From an uncultured Peptococcaceae bacterium (lineage in GTDB: Bacteria > Bacillota > Peptococcia > Peptococcales > Peptococcaceae), in the NCBI GenBank assembly GCA_947254645.1, contig CAMYDW010000025.1:1-17384 (forward strand): DNA of 17,384 nucleotides, written 5' to 3'. Made by a program: the position numbers and the translations under genes. This document shows positions 1-7,912 of this stretch, piece after piece. The notes beneath the pieces were generated by a model. It saw only the letters and a list, made by a program, of their open reading frames with translations. It had not been told where the DNA came from and did no database searches. Each line of letters begins with the position of its first letter. Position 1 is the first letter of the stretch.

Positions 1-493
1 ATATATGTTTAGTTAGTTGTTCATTGGATGATATTAAAGGAATTAATTCAAAATTATTATTTTCCAATAAATCCACATAGTCTTTTAGGAGTGTTTTTTT
101 TATCTTCTCTGTTTTTTGTGTTTGACAATTTAAAAGCTCAATAGAAAAATAATCAAAAAAATATTTTGGAATAACCGTTTTTAAGACACTCATCAATGAT
201 GCAGCATAATATTCCGCAATATATTTGCAATATGTTATCATTTCATCGCTAATAACATTTTCCTTGTGCTGTATAAAATATAATGACTTGATATTGTGAG
301 GATTAATATCTTCCGATAAGCTTTGTTCTTTAGATACAACTATTCCTTGTTTAATAAAATTCTTTTTTCCAAAAGGGGCATATACAATACTTCCTATATG
401 TACATCGTGCGCAAGACAAGAAGGAATTTCATACATTAACCCACTATTGTCAATAAACTGTGCGCCTTCTAATACCACTCTACAATAGGACAT
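1..493 (-). CDS. priA: Primosomal protein N' (PriA helicase), N-terminal part, cut by window edge
   Basis: The first 164 codons of a gene that runs off the left edge. PriA is a DExH helicase that restarts stalled replication forks and loads the primosome. The visible part begins MSYCRVVLEG and contains 'IGSIVYAPFGKK' around residues 33-44, followed by a Gly-Ile-Val strand. This matches the 3'-DNA-end-binding domain of PriA (usual form: G..V.VPFG...-G-V). The helicase motifs would lie outside the window. The start is ATG at 493-491, with a strong GGAGG at 507-503 nine bases upstream. It follows metK by 62 bases. The gene order gmk-rpoZ-coaBC-priA is common in Firmicutes and supports the call. 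The fragment is divergent in its second half, so the identification rests on the N-terminal motif and on context. Confidence 0.85.
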   Translation of the reverse strand, partial: MSYCRVVLEGAQFIDNSGLMYEIPSCLAHDVHIGSIVYAPFGKKNFIKQGIVVSKEQSLSEDINPHNIKSLYFIQHKENVISDEMITYCKYIAEYYAASLMSVLKTVIPKYFFDYFSIELLNCQTQKTEKIKKTLLKDYVDLLENNNFELIPLISSNEQLTKHI

Positions 494-521
494 ATATACA
501 CACCTCCAGAATTATAAGATT

Positions 522-551
522 AAAGCAGATATCATTAATGATATCTGCTTT
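522..551 (-). terminator. Palindromic hairpin between metK and priA, possible weak terminator
   Basis: A perfect 30-base palindrome with 13-bp arms (AAAGCAGATATCA and its complement) around TTAA. It starts four bases after the metK stop codon. On the minus strand it is followed by TTTAATCTTATAAT rather than a clean U-run, so it is either a weak terminator or an mRNA-stabilising or processing hairpin that lets some transcription into priA. Confidence 0.5.
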
Positions 552-555
552 AGTT

Positions 556-1743
556 TTACATGCTTAATGCTGCCTTTAATTCATCAATTTTATTTGTTCT
601 TTCCCATGGCAAATCGATATCAGTTCTACCGAAATGACCATATGCAGCACATTTTTTATAGATTGGTCTGTCAAGTTCTAAATCTCTAATGATGGCAGCT
701 GGTCGTAAGTCAAAGACCTCTCCAACAGCATTTGCAAGGGTCTCTTCATCTACAGTACCTGTACCAAAGGTATCAATCCAAATAGACATAGGTCTTGCAA
801 CGCCAATCGCATAGGATATTTGAACTTCACAGCGTTCAGCAAATCCAGCAGCAACAATATTTTTTGCAACATATCTAGCTGCATAAGCTGCAGAACGGTC
901 AACCTTGGTCGCATCCTTACCAGATAACGCCCCGCCACCATGTCTAGACATGCCACCATAAGTATCCACAATAATTTTACGGCCTGTTAATCCAGTATCT
1001 CCTTGAGGACCACCGATAACAAAACGTCCTGTTGGATTGATAAAGTATTTTGTCTCTTCATCAAGCATGTCACTTGGTATGATGTGTTTGATGACTTTTT
1101 CCAATACATCTTGTCTTAAATCATCGAGTGCTACATCATTAGTGTGCTGAGTTGAAATAATAACAGTATCCACACGTGTTGGTTTGCCATTATTATATTC
1201 TATTGTAACTTGGCTTTTACCATCTGGTAAAAGATATGGAATTTCTTGATTTTTTCTTGCTTCTGTAAGACGACGTGTCAACAAATGCGCATAATGGATT
1301 GGGAGTGGCATGAGTGTTTTTGTCTCATTGCATGCATAACCAAACATCATTCCTTGGTCACCAGCACCAATTGCTTCTATATCAGAATCATTCATTTGAC
1401 CTTCTTTCGCTTCAAGAGCACAATCTACACCCATTGCAATATCTGCAGATTGTTCACTGATAGAGGTCAACACTGCACAAGTTTTATAGTCAAAACCATG
1501 AGCAACATCCTTATAACCAATTTCTTCAATCACACCACGAGCGATTTTAGGCATGTCAACATAACATTTGGTGGATATTTCCCCTGCAATTAATACCATA
1601 CCTGTTGTAACAAATGTTTCGCATGCGACACGAGCACTTCTATCTTTTTCAAGAATAGCATCCAAAATAGAATCGGAAATTTGGTCAGCAATTTTATCTG
1701 GATGCCCTTCAGTAACTGATTCTGATGTAAAGAATTTTTTCAA
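556..1743 (-). CDS. metK: S-adenosylmethionine synthetase (methionine adenosyltransferase)
   Basis: Makes S-adenosylmethionine from methionine and ATP in the cytosol, with release of phosphate and diphosphate. At 395 residues it has the usual family length. Family signatures are all present: EGHPDK at residues 12-17 (ATP and metal site), GAGDQGMMFGYA near residue 126, and the long glycine-rich stretch GGPQGDTGLTGRK...GGMSRHGGGALSGKD...VDRSAAY in the second half. The ATG at 1743 is preceded by AGGGAGGG, a strong ribosome binding site. It lies 30 bases downstream of coaBC. That gap is far too short for a SAM riboswitch (S-box), which many Firmicutes place before metK. Here metK appears to be transcribed as part of the glyQS-yicC-gmk-rpoZ-coaBC run. 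Confidence 0.98.
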   Translation of the reverse strand: MKKFFTSESVTEGHPDKIADQISDSILDAILEKDRSARVACETFVTTGMVLIAGEISTKCYVDMPKIARGVIEEIGYKDVAHGFDYKTCAVLTSISEQSADIAMGVDCALEAKEGQMNDSDIEAIGAGDQGMMFGYACNETKTLMPLPIHYAHLLTRRLTEARKNQEIPYLLPDGKSQVTIEYNNGKPTRVDTVIISTQHTNDVALDDLRQDVLEKVIKHIIPSDMLDEETKYFINPTGRFVIGGPQGDTGLTGRKIIVDTYGGMSRHGGGALSGKDATKVDRSAAYAARYVAKNIVAAGFAERCEVQISYAIGVARPMSIWIDTFGTGTVDEETLANAVGEVFDLRPAAIIRDLELDRPIYKKCAAYGHFGRTDIDLPWERTNKIDELKAALSM

Positions 1744-1773
1744 TGAAAACCCTCCCTTAAATAAATATATTTA

Positions 1774-2943
1774 TTATAATATTTTTTCAACTTCATTCAA
1801 AATAAAATCAGCCAATTCGGTTTTTAAACCTTTTGGAAATGGTATTTTATTTCCATTTTTTAGTAAAATTGTCGCTTCATTATAGTCAGACTGAAATCCT
1901 GTGTTCACACTCTTGATATTATTCGCCACAATCATATCTAAATTTTTAGAAATCATTTTTTTTTCAGCATTCTCTAAAAGATTTTGACTTTCTGCTGCAA
2001 AACCTACAACAATTTGATTTTTCTTCATTTCAGATAGTGATTTCAAAATATCTTCATTGTGTTCAAAAGAAATCGTCAGATTATTATTCTTTTTGATTTT
2101 TTCTTCACTAATAGTGGCTGGTCTAAAATCTGCAGGAGCTGCAGCCATAATGAGTACATCCTGAGAAGCAAATAGTTTTGATAGTTCGTCCTTCATCTCA
2201 CTGGTTGTATTGACATTAATCCGATGAACCCCAATAGGTGTTTGAATAGGTGTTTTACCACAGATTAATGTAACACTTGCTCCACGCAGAGCTGCTTGCC
2301 TGGCAATTGCAACCCCCATTTTTCCGCTGCTTCGATTGGTAATATATCTTACTGGATCTAACTCACTAATGGTTGGACCAGCAGTAACAATTATTTTCTT
2401 ATTTTTTAAAGATTGTGCGTGAATTGCTTTTTCAAAATAAAAAGTTAGAACTTCACGCTCCGCTAATTTGCCCTCCCCGACATCACCACAAGCTAACCTA
2501 CCAGATGCAGTTTCAACAATCGTATATCCTAACCCGTGTAATTTTTTTATATTATCCTGAGTAGTCTGTTGATGATACATGACGGTATTCATGGCTGGTG
2601 CAATAAGTGTAGGACCATCAAAAGCCAATAAAACTGTGCTTAAGAAATCATCTGCTATACCATTTGCTGCCTTTGCGATAAAATTAGCAGTTGCTGGAAC
2701 GATAAATAAAACATCTGCCCACTTCGCAATATTAATATGTTCCAAAGCAGAAATGTATTCTGAAAACATATCAGTATATACTTTATTTTTGGATAAAGAT
2801 TCAAACGACAAAGGCTGAATAAATGCTGTTGCGTGTTTTGTCATAATAACGCGTACATTATGTCCCTTTTTTACTAAATCATTCACAAAATCTAAGGATT
2901 TATATGCAGCAATACTACCAGTCACACCAACAATAATATTCAT
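1774..2943 (-). CDS. coaBC: Bifunctional phosphopantothenoylcysteine decarboxylase / phosphopantothenate-cysteine ligase
   Basis: Catalyses two steps of coenzyme A synthesis: CTP-dependent ligation of cysteine to 4'-phosphopantothenate (CoaB), then FMN-dependent decarboxylation to 4'-phosphopantetheine (CoaC). The N-terminal flavoprotein half (residues 1 to about 180) shows the GVTGSIAAYK phosphate loop, the catalytic His in HINIAKWAD (H69), PAMN at 116-119 and the active-site Cys in GRLACGDVGEGK (C152). The CoaB half starts near residue 183 with VTAGPT...DPVRYITNRSSGKMG and continues with the AAAPADFRP motif. At 389 residues it is full length. Its ATG lies 12 bases after the rpoZ stop codon, and metK follows. 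Confidence 0.97.
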   Translation of the reverse strand: MNIIVGVTGSIAAYKSLDFVNDLVKKGHNVRVIMTKHATAFIQPLSFESLSKNKVYTDMFSEYISALEHINIAKWADVLFIVPATANFIAKAANGIADDFLSTVLLAFDGPTLIAPAMNTVMYHQQTTQDNIKKLHGLGYTIVETASGRLACGDVGEGKLAEREVLTFYFEKAIHAQSLKNKKIIVTAGPTISELDPVRYITNRSSGKMGVAIARQAALRGASVTLICGKTPIQTPIGVHRINVNTTSEMKDELSKLFASQDVLIMAAAPADFRPATISEEKIKKNNNLTISFEHNEDILKSLSEMKKNQIVVGFAAESQNLLENAEKKMISKNLDMIVANNIKSVNTGFQSDYNEATILLKNGNKIPFPKGLKTELADFILNEVEKIL

Positions 2944-2955
2944 TTTTTATACCCC

Positions 2956-3150
2956 TTAGTCATTAAAATGATAAGTGATCTTACCTTCACCAATTTCGCA
3001 TAAAGCAATAGAAACAGATTTATTTGTTGGCGCATCAGTATATCTTTTAGCACCATCTACTAATTCTCTTGCTCTTTTAGCAGATACAACAGCTAATGAG
3101 TATTTATTATCTGTTTTTTCCAATAAATCATCAATACTTGGTTGAATCAT
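2956..3150 (-). CDS. rpoZ: DNA-directed RNA polymerase omega subunit
   Basis: A 64-residue protein that begins MIQPSIDDLLEKTDNKYSLAVVSAKRAREL. This is the omega-subunit pattern of an N-terminal 'P..ddLl...d.ryslv...akRAR.l' helix that clamps the C-terminal end of the beta' subunit. Omega helps RNA polymerase assembly. The length is typical of Firmicute omega. There is one base between the gmk stop and this ATG. The ribosome binding site AAAGGAG lies inside the 3' end of gmk, so the two are probably translationally coupled. Position between gmk and coaBC is the standard Firmicute arrangement. Confidence 0.96.
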   Translation of the reverse strand: MIQPSIDDLLEKTDNKYSLAVVSAKRARELVDGAKRYTDAPTNKSVSIALCEIGEGKITYHFND

Positions 3151-3151
3151 A

Positions 3152-3778
3152 TTAATTTTGCTCCTTTTCTACTACAAATTGTTCTGAAATGGCTTTGTTT
3201 CTTGATACATGACATTTTTCTGCATTAATTATAGCACGTAAATCAACAACTGCTTCTTCAATATTATCATTTACAATAACATAATCATATGCATTTAACA
3301 TATTTATTTCATCAACGGCACAGGAGAGTCTTTTAATAATTTGTTCTTCGCTCTCTGTGCCTCTTCCGCGAATTCTTTTTTCTAGTTCTTGAAAAGATGG
3401 TGGCATGACAAAAACCAATACTGCATTTGGCATTTGTTTTTTTACTGCTTTGGCACCCTGAGGATCAATTTCTAGCATGACATCTTGTCCTAGCTGAAGT
3501 TTCTCTTCAACATATTCTCGGGGAGTACCATAGTAGTTTCCATAAACTTCTGCCCACTCCACAAAACCATTTTCTTCGATTTTTTTTTCAAAATCTTCTC
3601 TTTCCATGAAAAAATAGTTTACACCATGTACCTCACCAGTTCTTGGAGCACGAGTTGTTGCCGAAATAGAGTATTGAACCGTGATTTGCTCTCTTAAGCA
3701 TTGACACAAGGTTCCCTTTCCAGCACCAGAAGGACCACTCATTACAATTAGAATGCCTTCTTGTTTATGTTGCAGCAT
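3152..3778 (-). CDS. gmk: Guanylate kinase
   Basis: Phosphorylates GMP to GDP with ATP, feeding GTP and (p)ppGpp pools. The P-loop GPSGAGKGT is at residues 15-23. The GMP-binding region TTRAPRTGEVHGVNYFF and the tyrosines of YGNYYGT follow, then the lid and the conserved LEIDPQGA stretch. It has 208 residues, typical for the family. The ATG at 3778 has AAAGGTGG upstream. It follows yicC by 20 bases. The remA (DUF370) gene that often sits between yicC and gmk in Firmicutes is absent here. Confidence 0.98.
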   Translation of the reverse strand: MLQHKQEGILIVMSGPSGAGKGTLCQCLREQITVQYSISATTRAPRTGEVHGVNYFFMEREDFEKKIEENGFVEWAEVYGNYYGTPREYVEEKLQLGQDVMLEIDPQGAKAVKKQMPNAVLVFVMPPSFQELEKRIRGRGTESEEQIIKRLSCAVDEINMLNAYDYVIVNDNIEEAVVDLRAIINAEKCHVSRNKAISEQFVVEKEQN

Positions 3779-3798
3779 ACTTTACCACCTTTCTCTAA

Positions 3799-4677
3799 TT
3801 AAATAATATTTTGAACCTGTTCTCTAATCTGGTCTACCAAGACTTTTGCATCAACAATTTTCTTTGAGATGTCTATATCACTAATTTTTGATGCTATTGT
3901 ATTAAATTCTCTATTAATTTCTTGCATATAAAAATCAATTTGTTTACCAATGACTATATCATCACTTTTAACTAAAGATTCCAATTTTTTCAGATGAGAG
4001 TGCAGGCGTACAATTTCTTCATCAACAGTTGTTTTAGTTGCAAAAATTGCCACTTCGTTCAAAATTCTACTCTTATCAATCTCATCAATTGTTTCTAATA
4101 ATTCTATCATTCTTTTTTCTAGTCGGGTAGAAAAATTTCGTTCTAATTCCGGAATTTTTTTCTCAATGGAATGGCAAATAGACAGTAATTGTTGTGTTTT
4201 ATCAAGAAAATCCAAACAAAGGTTATTTCCCTCTACAAGTCTAGATTGATAGAATGCTTCAATTGCTCTTAATAAAGTTTCCTTAACAATTTCTCCATCC
4301 GTATCTTCATCAAAAACATAAATATTTTTTTGAGACAAATTTCCTAAAACAAAAAATTCTTTAATATTATCAAAAGTTCTAGGAATCGGCTCTTGATATT
4401 GATGCTCTACCGCTTGTATGTAATTTTCTAGCTGTTCTAAATTTAAGTTTGAAAATTCATCTACTTTATTAACTTTTAAATTTAAATCAACAGTCACTTG
4501 ACCACGATATACTCTGTTTAAAACAATTTGTCTTAATTCCTCTAAATAATTATTATCGCAAAATCCTGCATTTATTTTCAAATCCTTGTATTTACTGTTA
4601 ATAGATTTGATATCTATCTGTATTGTGAATCTAGGAGTTTCTTGCAGATAAGAAGAATATCCTGTCATACTAAGCAT
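3799..4677 (-). CDS. yicC: YicC/YloC-family endoribonuclease
   Basis: A 292-residue member of the YicC/YloC family. It opens with MLSMTGYSS (family signature SMTGfg) and ends with a region beginning 'GKQIDFYMQEINREFNTIASK', which matches the conserved C-terminal DUF1732 block with its 'G..ldFl.QE..RE.NT..sK' motif. Family members from E. coli and B. subtilis are reported to be endoribonucleases; the cellular target here is not inferable. The central part is rich in predicted helix. It sits 14 bases after glyS and 20 bases before gmk. The yicC-gmk pairing is widespread in bacteria. Confidence 0.93.
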   Translation of the reverse strand: MLSMTGYSSYLQETPRFTIQIDIKSINSKYKDLKINAGFCDNNYLEELRQIVLNRVYRGQVTVDLNLKVNKVDEFSNLNLEQLENYIQAVEHQYQEPIPRTFDNIKEFFVLGNLSQKNIYVFDEDTDGEIVKETLLRAIEAFYQSRLVEGNNLCLDFLDKTQQLLSICHSIEKKIPELERNFSTRLEKRMIELLETIDEIDKSRILNEVAIFATKTTVDEEIVRLHSHLKKLESLVKSDDIVIGKQIDFYMQEINREFNTIASKISDIDISKKIVDAKVLVDQIREQVQNII

Positions 4678-4691
4678 AAATACACCTTCTT

Positions 4692-6776
4692 TTAAACAAC
4701 TTTACATTCATCTAAGCGATAATACTTGTGCAAGAGATTTGCATATTGTTTTACTAACGCTAATCTATTTTCTCTAATATTTTTATTTTCGTCCATAACT
4801 AGAACATTATCAAAAAAAGCTTCTACTTTATCATTTACTTTTAATACAACATCAAAAAGTGCATGAAAAGAGTTGGTTTCCAATGCAGATTGAATATGTT
4901 TTTCACTTAATTTAAGAGCTTCAAGGAAATCTTTTTCATATTGATTTTCTAATAAATCCTCTTGAATGCTTGATTCACTTGCTTTTTCTGCAATATTTAT
5001 TGCTCTGCCTAGGTTATCAAAGGTTCTCTTGATTAATAAATGTTCGTTCTCATCGATGAAGGCCTTAAGTGCTTCAGCTCTTAGGATGGTTTCATAAGGT
5101 TTTTCATAGCCAGCCTTCAAAACACTTTGGATAATATCGGCAGAGAATCCCATATCTTTTAATATTGTTAAAAGTCGTTGTTCAAAAAATTGATAGATTT
5201 TTTCGTTAGTCGCTTCACTATTAAAATCTAGATTATTATTTTGATAGGCACTACAAACAAGTTCAATACAATCTTTTAAAGACAAAGACCATTTATTTGA
5301 AATAATAATATTAACAATTCCTAGCGCTTGTCTGCGAAGTGCATACGGGTCTTTTGAACCTGTCGGAATAATACCCGCGTAATAACAACCTACTAAAGTA
5401 TCAAATTTATCTGCAATGCTGACTAAACTGCCTTCAACAGTTTGAGGAAGTTCATCATTTGCAAATCTTGGTTGGTAATGTTCTCTAATAGCCTGTCCGA
5501 TATTACTTTTATTTGGATATTGCGCATTAAAATAGTATTCACCCATAATGCCTTGCAATTCAGGGAACTCAGAAACAACATTGGATACTAAATCTAATTT
5601 CATGTATTGTGCAGCAGTGATACTATCTTCTTGTACTGATGCATTGAAATCAAGATTAATCGAAAGGGCTTTGACAATATCCTTCAATCGTAAGGTTTTA
5701 TCATAAATGGTACCCAGCTTTTCTTGGAAAATAATATTTTTAATTTTCTCAGTACCAGATTCTAACCCTTTTTTCAAATCTTCTTCATAGAAAAATTCTG
5801 CATCAGCTAATCTCGCTCTAAGTACGTTTAAATTACCTGCTGTAACTATATCAAGATGTTCTCTATTACCATTTCTTACCGTCACAAAAGCATTAACAAG
5901 TTCGCCATTCTTTTTTAATACTGGAAAATAACGTTGATGCTCTTTCATTGGTGTGATGATTAATTCATTAGGAAGAGCCATGAACTTTTCATCAAAAACC
6001 CCTTTTAATACAGTTGGGTATTCGACTAAATAAATGATTTCATTCAACAAACTCTGATCTTCTTGATAATATTCATCTGTACCATTAAAAAGATCTTCTA
6101 TTTGATTTAAAATCATAGACTTTCGTTTGTCCTGATCAACAATCACAAATTCGTCTTCCATTGTTTTTAGATAAGCATTCGCATTAGGAATTTCAACTAT
6201 TTCATGGCCTAGTGTCCGATGCCCACGACTAATATTGCCTGATTTTACTGAACCAACACTAAAATCAACGATACTAGCATCCAATAATGATACTAACCAT
6301 CTTATTGGTCTGATATAACGTAAATCGTGATTTCCCCACTTCATTGTTTTAGGAAATTTAAGACTTAAAATAAGTTCTGGAATAATAGTCTCCAAAACCT
6401 TTTTTGACTCAATTCCTTTAGCTTCTTTTTTACAGAATATATACTCACCATTCGGCAGAGTTTTAGTATATACATCAGTTTCTGTAAAATTATTCGCTTT
6501 TAAAAATCCCAACAACGGTTTAGCGATTTCTCCATCTTTGTATGCAGCTTTTAAAGAAGGTCCTTTGACTTCTTCTAGTAAATCATCTTGCATTTCATTA
6601 AGCTTACTTATCATCAACACTAAACGTCTAGGGGTTGCGTAACATTTTATATCACCATATTGGATGCGTTCACGTTCCAATAATGCTTTTGTATTATGTT
6701 CTAATTCTTTAATAACGTTCGGGATTGGTCCAGCTGGCATTTCCTCTAAACCAATTTCTAATAAATATTCAGCCAT
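4692..6776 (-). CDS. glyS: Glycyl-tRNA synthetase beta subunit
   Basis: Beta subunit of the bacterial alpha2-beta2 glycyl-tRNA synthetase, which charges tRNA-Gly; this subunit carries most of the tRNA recognition. Visible family blocks are MAEYLLEIGLEEMPAG at the N-terminus, ATPRRLVL, MKWGNHDLRYIRPIRWLV and ALPNELIITPMKEHQRYFPV. The helical C-terminal part contains IADKFDTLVGCYYAG and ends in a DALR-like anticodon-binding domain. The reading frame is open back to a TTG at 6803 that overlaps glyQ. I chose ATG at 6776 because AAAGGAG lies seven bases upstream and MAEYLLEIG is the normal family start. That gives 694 residues and a 17-base gap after glyQ. Confidence 0.97.
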   Translation of the reverse strand: MAEYLLEIGLEEMPAGPIPNVIKELEHNTKALLERERIQYGDIKCYATPRRLVLMISKLNEMQDDLLEEVKGPSLKAAYKDGEIAKPLLGFLKANNFTETDVYTKTLPNGEYIFCKKEAKGIESKKVLETIIPELILSLKFPKTMKWGNHDLRYIRPIRWLVSLLDASIVDFSVGSVKSGNISRGHRTLGHEIVEIPNANAYLKTMEDEFVIVDQDKRKSMILNQIEDLFNGTDEYYQEDQSLLNEIIYLVEYPTVLKGVFDEKFMALPNELIITPMKEHQRYFPVLKKNGELVNAFVTVRNGNREHLDIVTAGNLNVLRARLADAEFFYEEDLKKGLESGTEKIKNIIFQEKLGTIYDKTLRLKDIVKALSINLDFNASVQEDSITAAQYMKLDLVSNVVSEFPELQGIMGEYYFNAQYPNKSNIGQAIREHYQPRFANDELPQTVEGSLVSIADKFDTLVGCYYAGIIPTGSKDPYALRRQALGIVNIIISNKWSLSLKDCIELVCSAYQNNNLDFNSEATNEKIYQFFEQRLLTILKDMGFSADIIQSVLKAGYEKPYETILRAEALKAFIDENEHLLIKRTFDNLGRAINIAEKASESSIQEDLLENQYEKDFLEALKLSEKHIQSALETNSFHALFDVVLKVNDKVEAFFDNVLVMDENKNIRENRLALVKQYANLLHKYYRLDECKVV

Positions 6777-6793
6777 TGAAAGCTCCTTTCTAT

Positions 6794-7660
6794 CTATTTG
6801 CAAAGCGGAAAACCAAGTTTTTGTCTGGCTTCAACATATTTTTCAGCACATTGCTTCGCTAAGTTTCTTACTCTAGCAATATAGTGCGTTCTTTCTGTAA
6901 CACTAATAGCGCCACGTGCATCCAAAAGATTAAATACGTGAGAGCACTTTAATGTATAGTCATATGCTGGTAAAACAATATCCTTTTCTAAAATGCTTTC
7001 CGCCTCTTTTTCATACATATCAAAAAGAGTGGTTAACATTTTGGCATCAGAATACTCAAAGTTATATTTTGAGTATTCTACTTCATTTTGATAAAAAACA
7101 TCACCATATTTAATATTATCTACCCAATCAATATCATATACGTTCGTTTTATTTTGAATAAACATGGCTAAACGTTCTAGACCATAGGTAATTTCGCCAC
7201 AAACTGGTGAGCAATCTATTCCACCACATTGTTGAAAATATGTAAACTGAGTTACTTCCATTCCATCAAGCCAAACTTCCCAACCAAGTCCCCAAGCTCC
7301 TAATGTTGGTGACTCCCAGTTATCTTCAACAAAGCGCACATCATGTTTTAATAAATCAATGCCTAACTTCTCCAAACTCTGTAAGTAAAGTTCTTGAATA
7401 TTATCTGGAGATGGTTTTAATATGACTTGATATTGATAATAATGTTGTAAGCGATTCGGATTATCACCATAACGTCCATCAGCAGGACGACGACATGGTT
7501 CAACATAAGCAACATTCCAAGGTTCTGGCCCTAATGCTTTAAGAAAAGTAGATGGATTCATTGTCCCAGCCCCTTTTTCTAAATCATAAGGCTGTAAAAT
7601 AACACATCCATTTTCTCCCCAAAACTTATTTAAAGTTAAAATCATTTCTTGAAATTGCAT
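6794..7660 (-). CDS. glyQ: Glycyl-tRNA synthetase alpha subunit
   Basis: Catalytic alpha subunit of the tetrameric class II glycyl-tRNA synthetase. At 288 residues it has the usual length. It shows the highly conserved GCVILQPYDLEKGAGTMNPSTF region, YVEPCRRPADGRYGDNPNRL (class II motif 2 area), WESPTLGAWGLGWEVWLDGMEVTQFTYFQQ and the late GLERLAMF motif. It ends in ARQKLGFPLCK. The ATG at 7660 is preceded by AAAGGAGG. It is the first gene of a long operon led by a glycine T-box, so its expression should rise when uncharged tRNA-Gly accumulates. Confidence 0.98.
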   Translation of the reverse strand: MQFQEMILTLNKFWGENGCVILQPYDLEKGAGTMNPSTFLKALGPEPWNVAYVEPCRRPADGRYGDNPNRLQHYYQYQVILKPSPDNIQELYLQSLEKLGIDLLKHDVRFVEDNWESPTLGAWGLGWEVWLDGMEVTQFTYFQQCGGIDCSPVCGEITYGLERLAMFIQNKTNVYDIDWVDNIKYGDVFYQNEVEYSKYNFEYSDAKMLTTLFDMYEKEAESILEKDIVLPAYDYTLKCSHVFNLLDARGAISVTERTHYIARVRNLAKQCAEKYVEARQKLGFPLCK

Positions 7661-7669
7661 AATTTCCTC

Positions 7670-7878
7670 CTTTAAAATAAAAATTCTCGTCCCTGTCTTA
7701 ATAGACAGGGACGAGAATGACCCGCGGTTCCACCCTGATTGACATGTTAATTCATGTCCTCTTTCAAAAGAAAAACTCCGAAGCGCCTTATTATACTATT
7801 TTAATGACTGGCCTCACACCATCACCAGCTCGCTTTACATTTACAATAGTTTTTTTTCTTCATCAATGTTTTTTTATC
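7670..7878 (-). promoter_or_regulatory. Glycine T-box riboswitch leader of glyQS
   Basis: An untranslated leader of about 210 bases. The T-box core AGGGTGGAACCGCGG lies at 7736-7722. Its TGGA would pair with the acceptor end of a tRNA with discriminator U, as expected for tRNA-Gly. The Stem I distal part is visible as CTGGTGATGG...CCAG near 7830-7808. Pairing of ACTATT with AATAGT closes the upper stem. The strand that follows reads ATAATAAGGC, so the specifier is GGC (Gly) at 7787-7785, just before the lower stem GCTTC, which is the same placement as in B. subtilis glyQS. Without uncharged tRNA-Gly the downstream terminator forms; with it the antiterminator forms. Confidence 0.95.
7683..7718 (-). 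terminator. Rho-independent terminator of the glycine T-box
   Basis: A perfect 16-bp stem (ATTCTCGTCCCTGTCT at 7683-7698 and its complement at 7703-7718) with a 4-base loop. On the minus strand it is followed by TTTTATTTTA. It lies directly after the T-box core and directly before the glyQ ribosome binding site, so it is the regulated off-state structure. Confidence 0.95.
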
Positions 7879-7884
7879 ATTAAT

Positions 7885-7912
7885 ATTATACGGTTTTTAA
7901 AATATAAGTCAA
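7885..7912 (-). promoter_or_regulatory. Sigma-A promoter of the glyQS T-box transcript
   Basis: On the minus strand TTGACT (7912-7907), a 16-base spacer and a perfect TATAAT (7890-7885). Transcription should begin near 7878, just before the T-box. The recO stop codon TGA (7911-7909) lies inside the -35 box. Confidence 0.85.

Noticed and set aside
1246..1885. Plus-strand open frames of about 105-115 residues opposite metK and coaBC
   Set aside because: They are antisense shadows of well-identified genes, with no ribosome binding site and unlikely protein composition.
6777..6803. TTG start for glyS that overlaps the end of glyQ
   Set aside because: ATG at 6776 has a clear AAAGGAG and gives the normal family N-terminus MAEYLLEIG.
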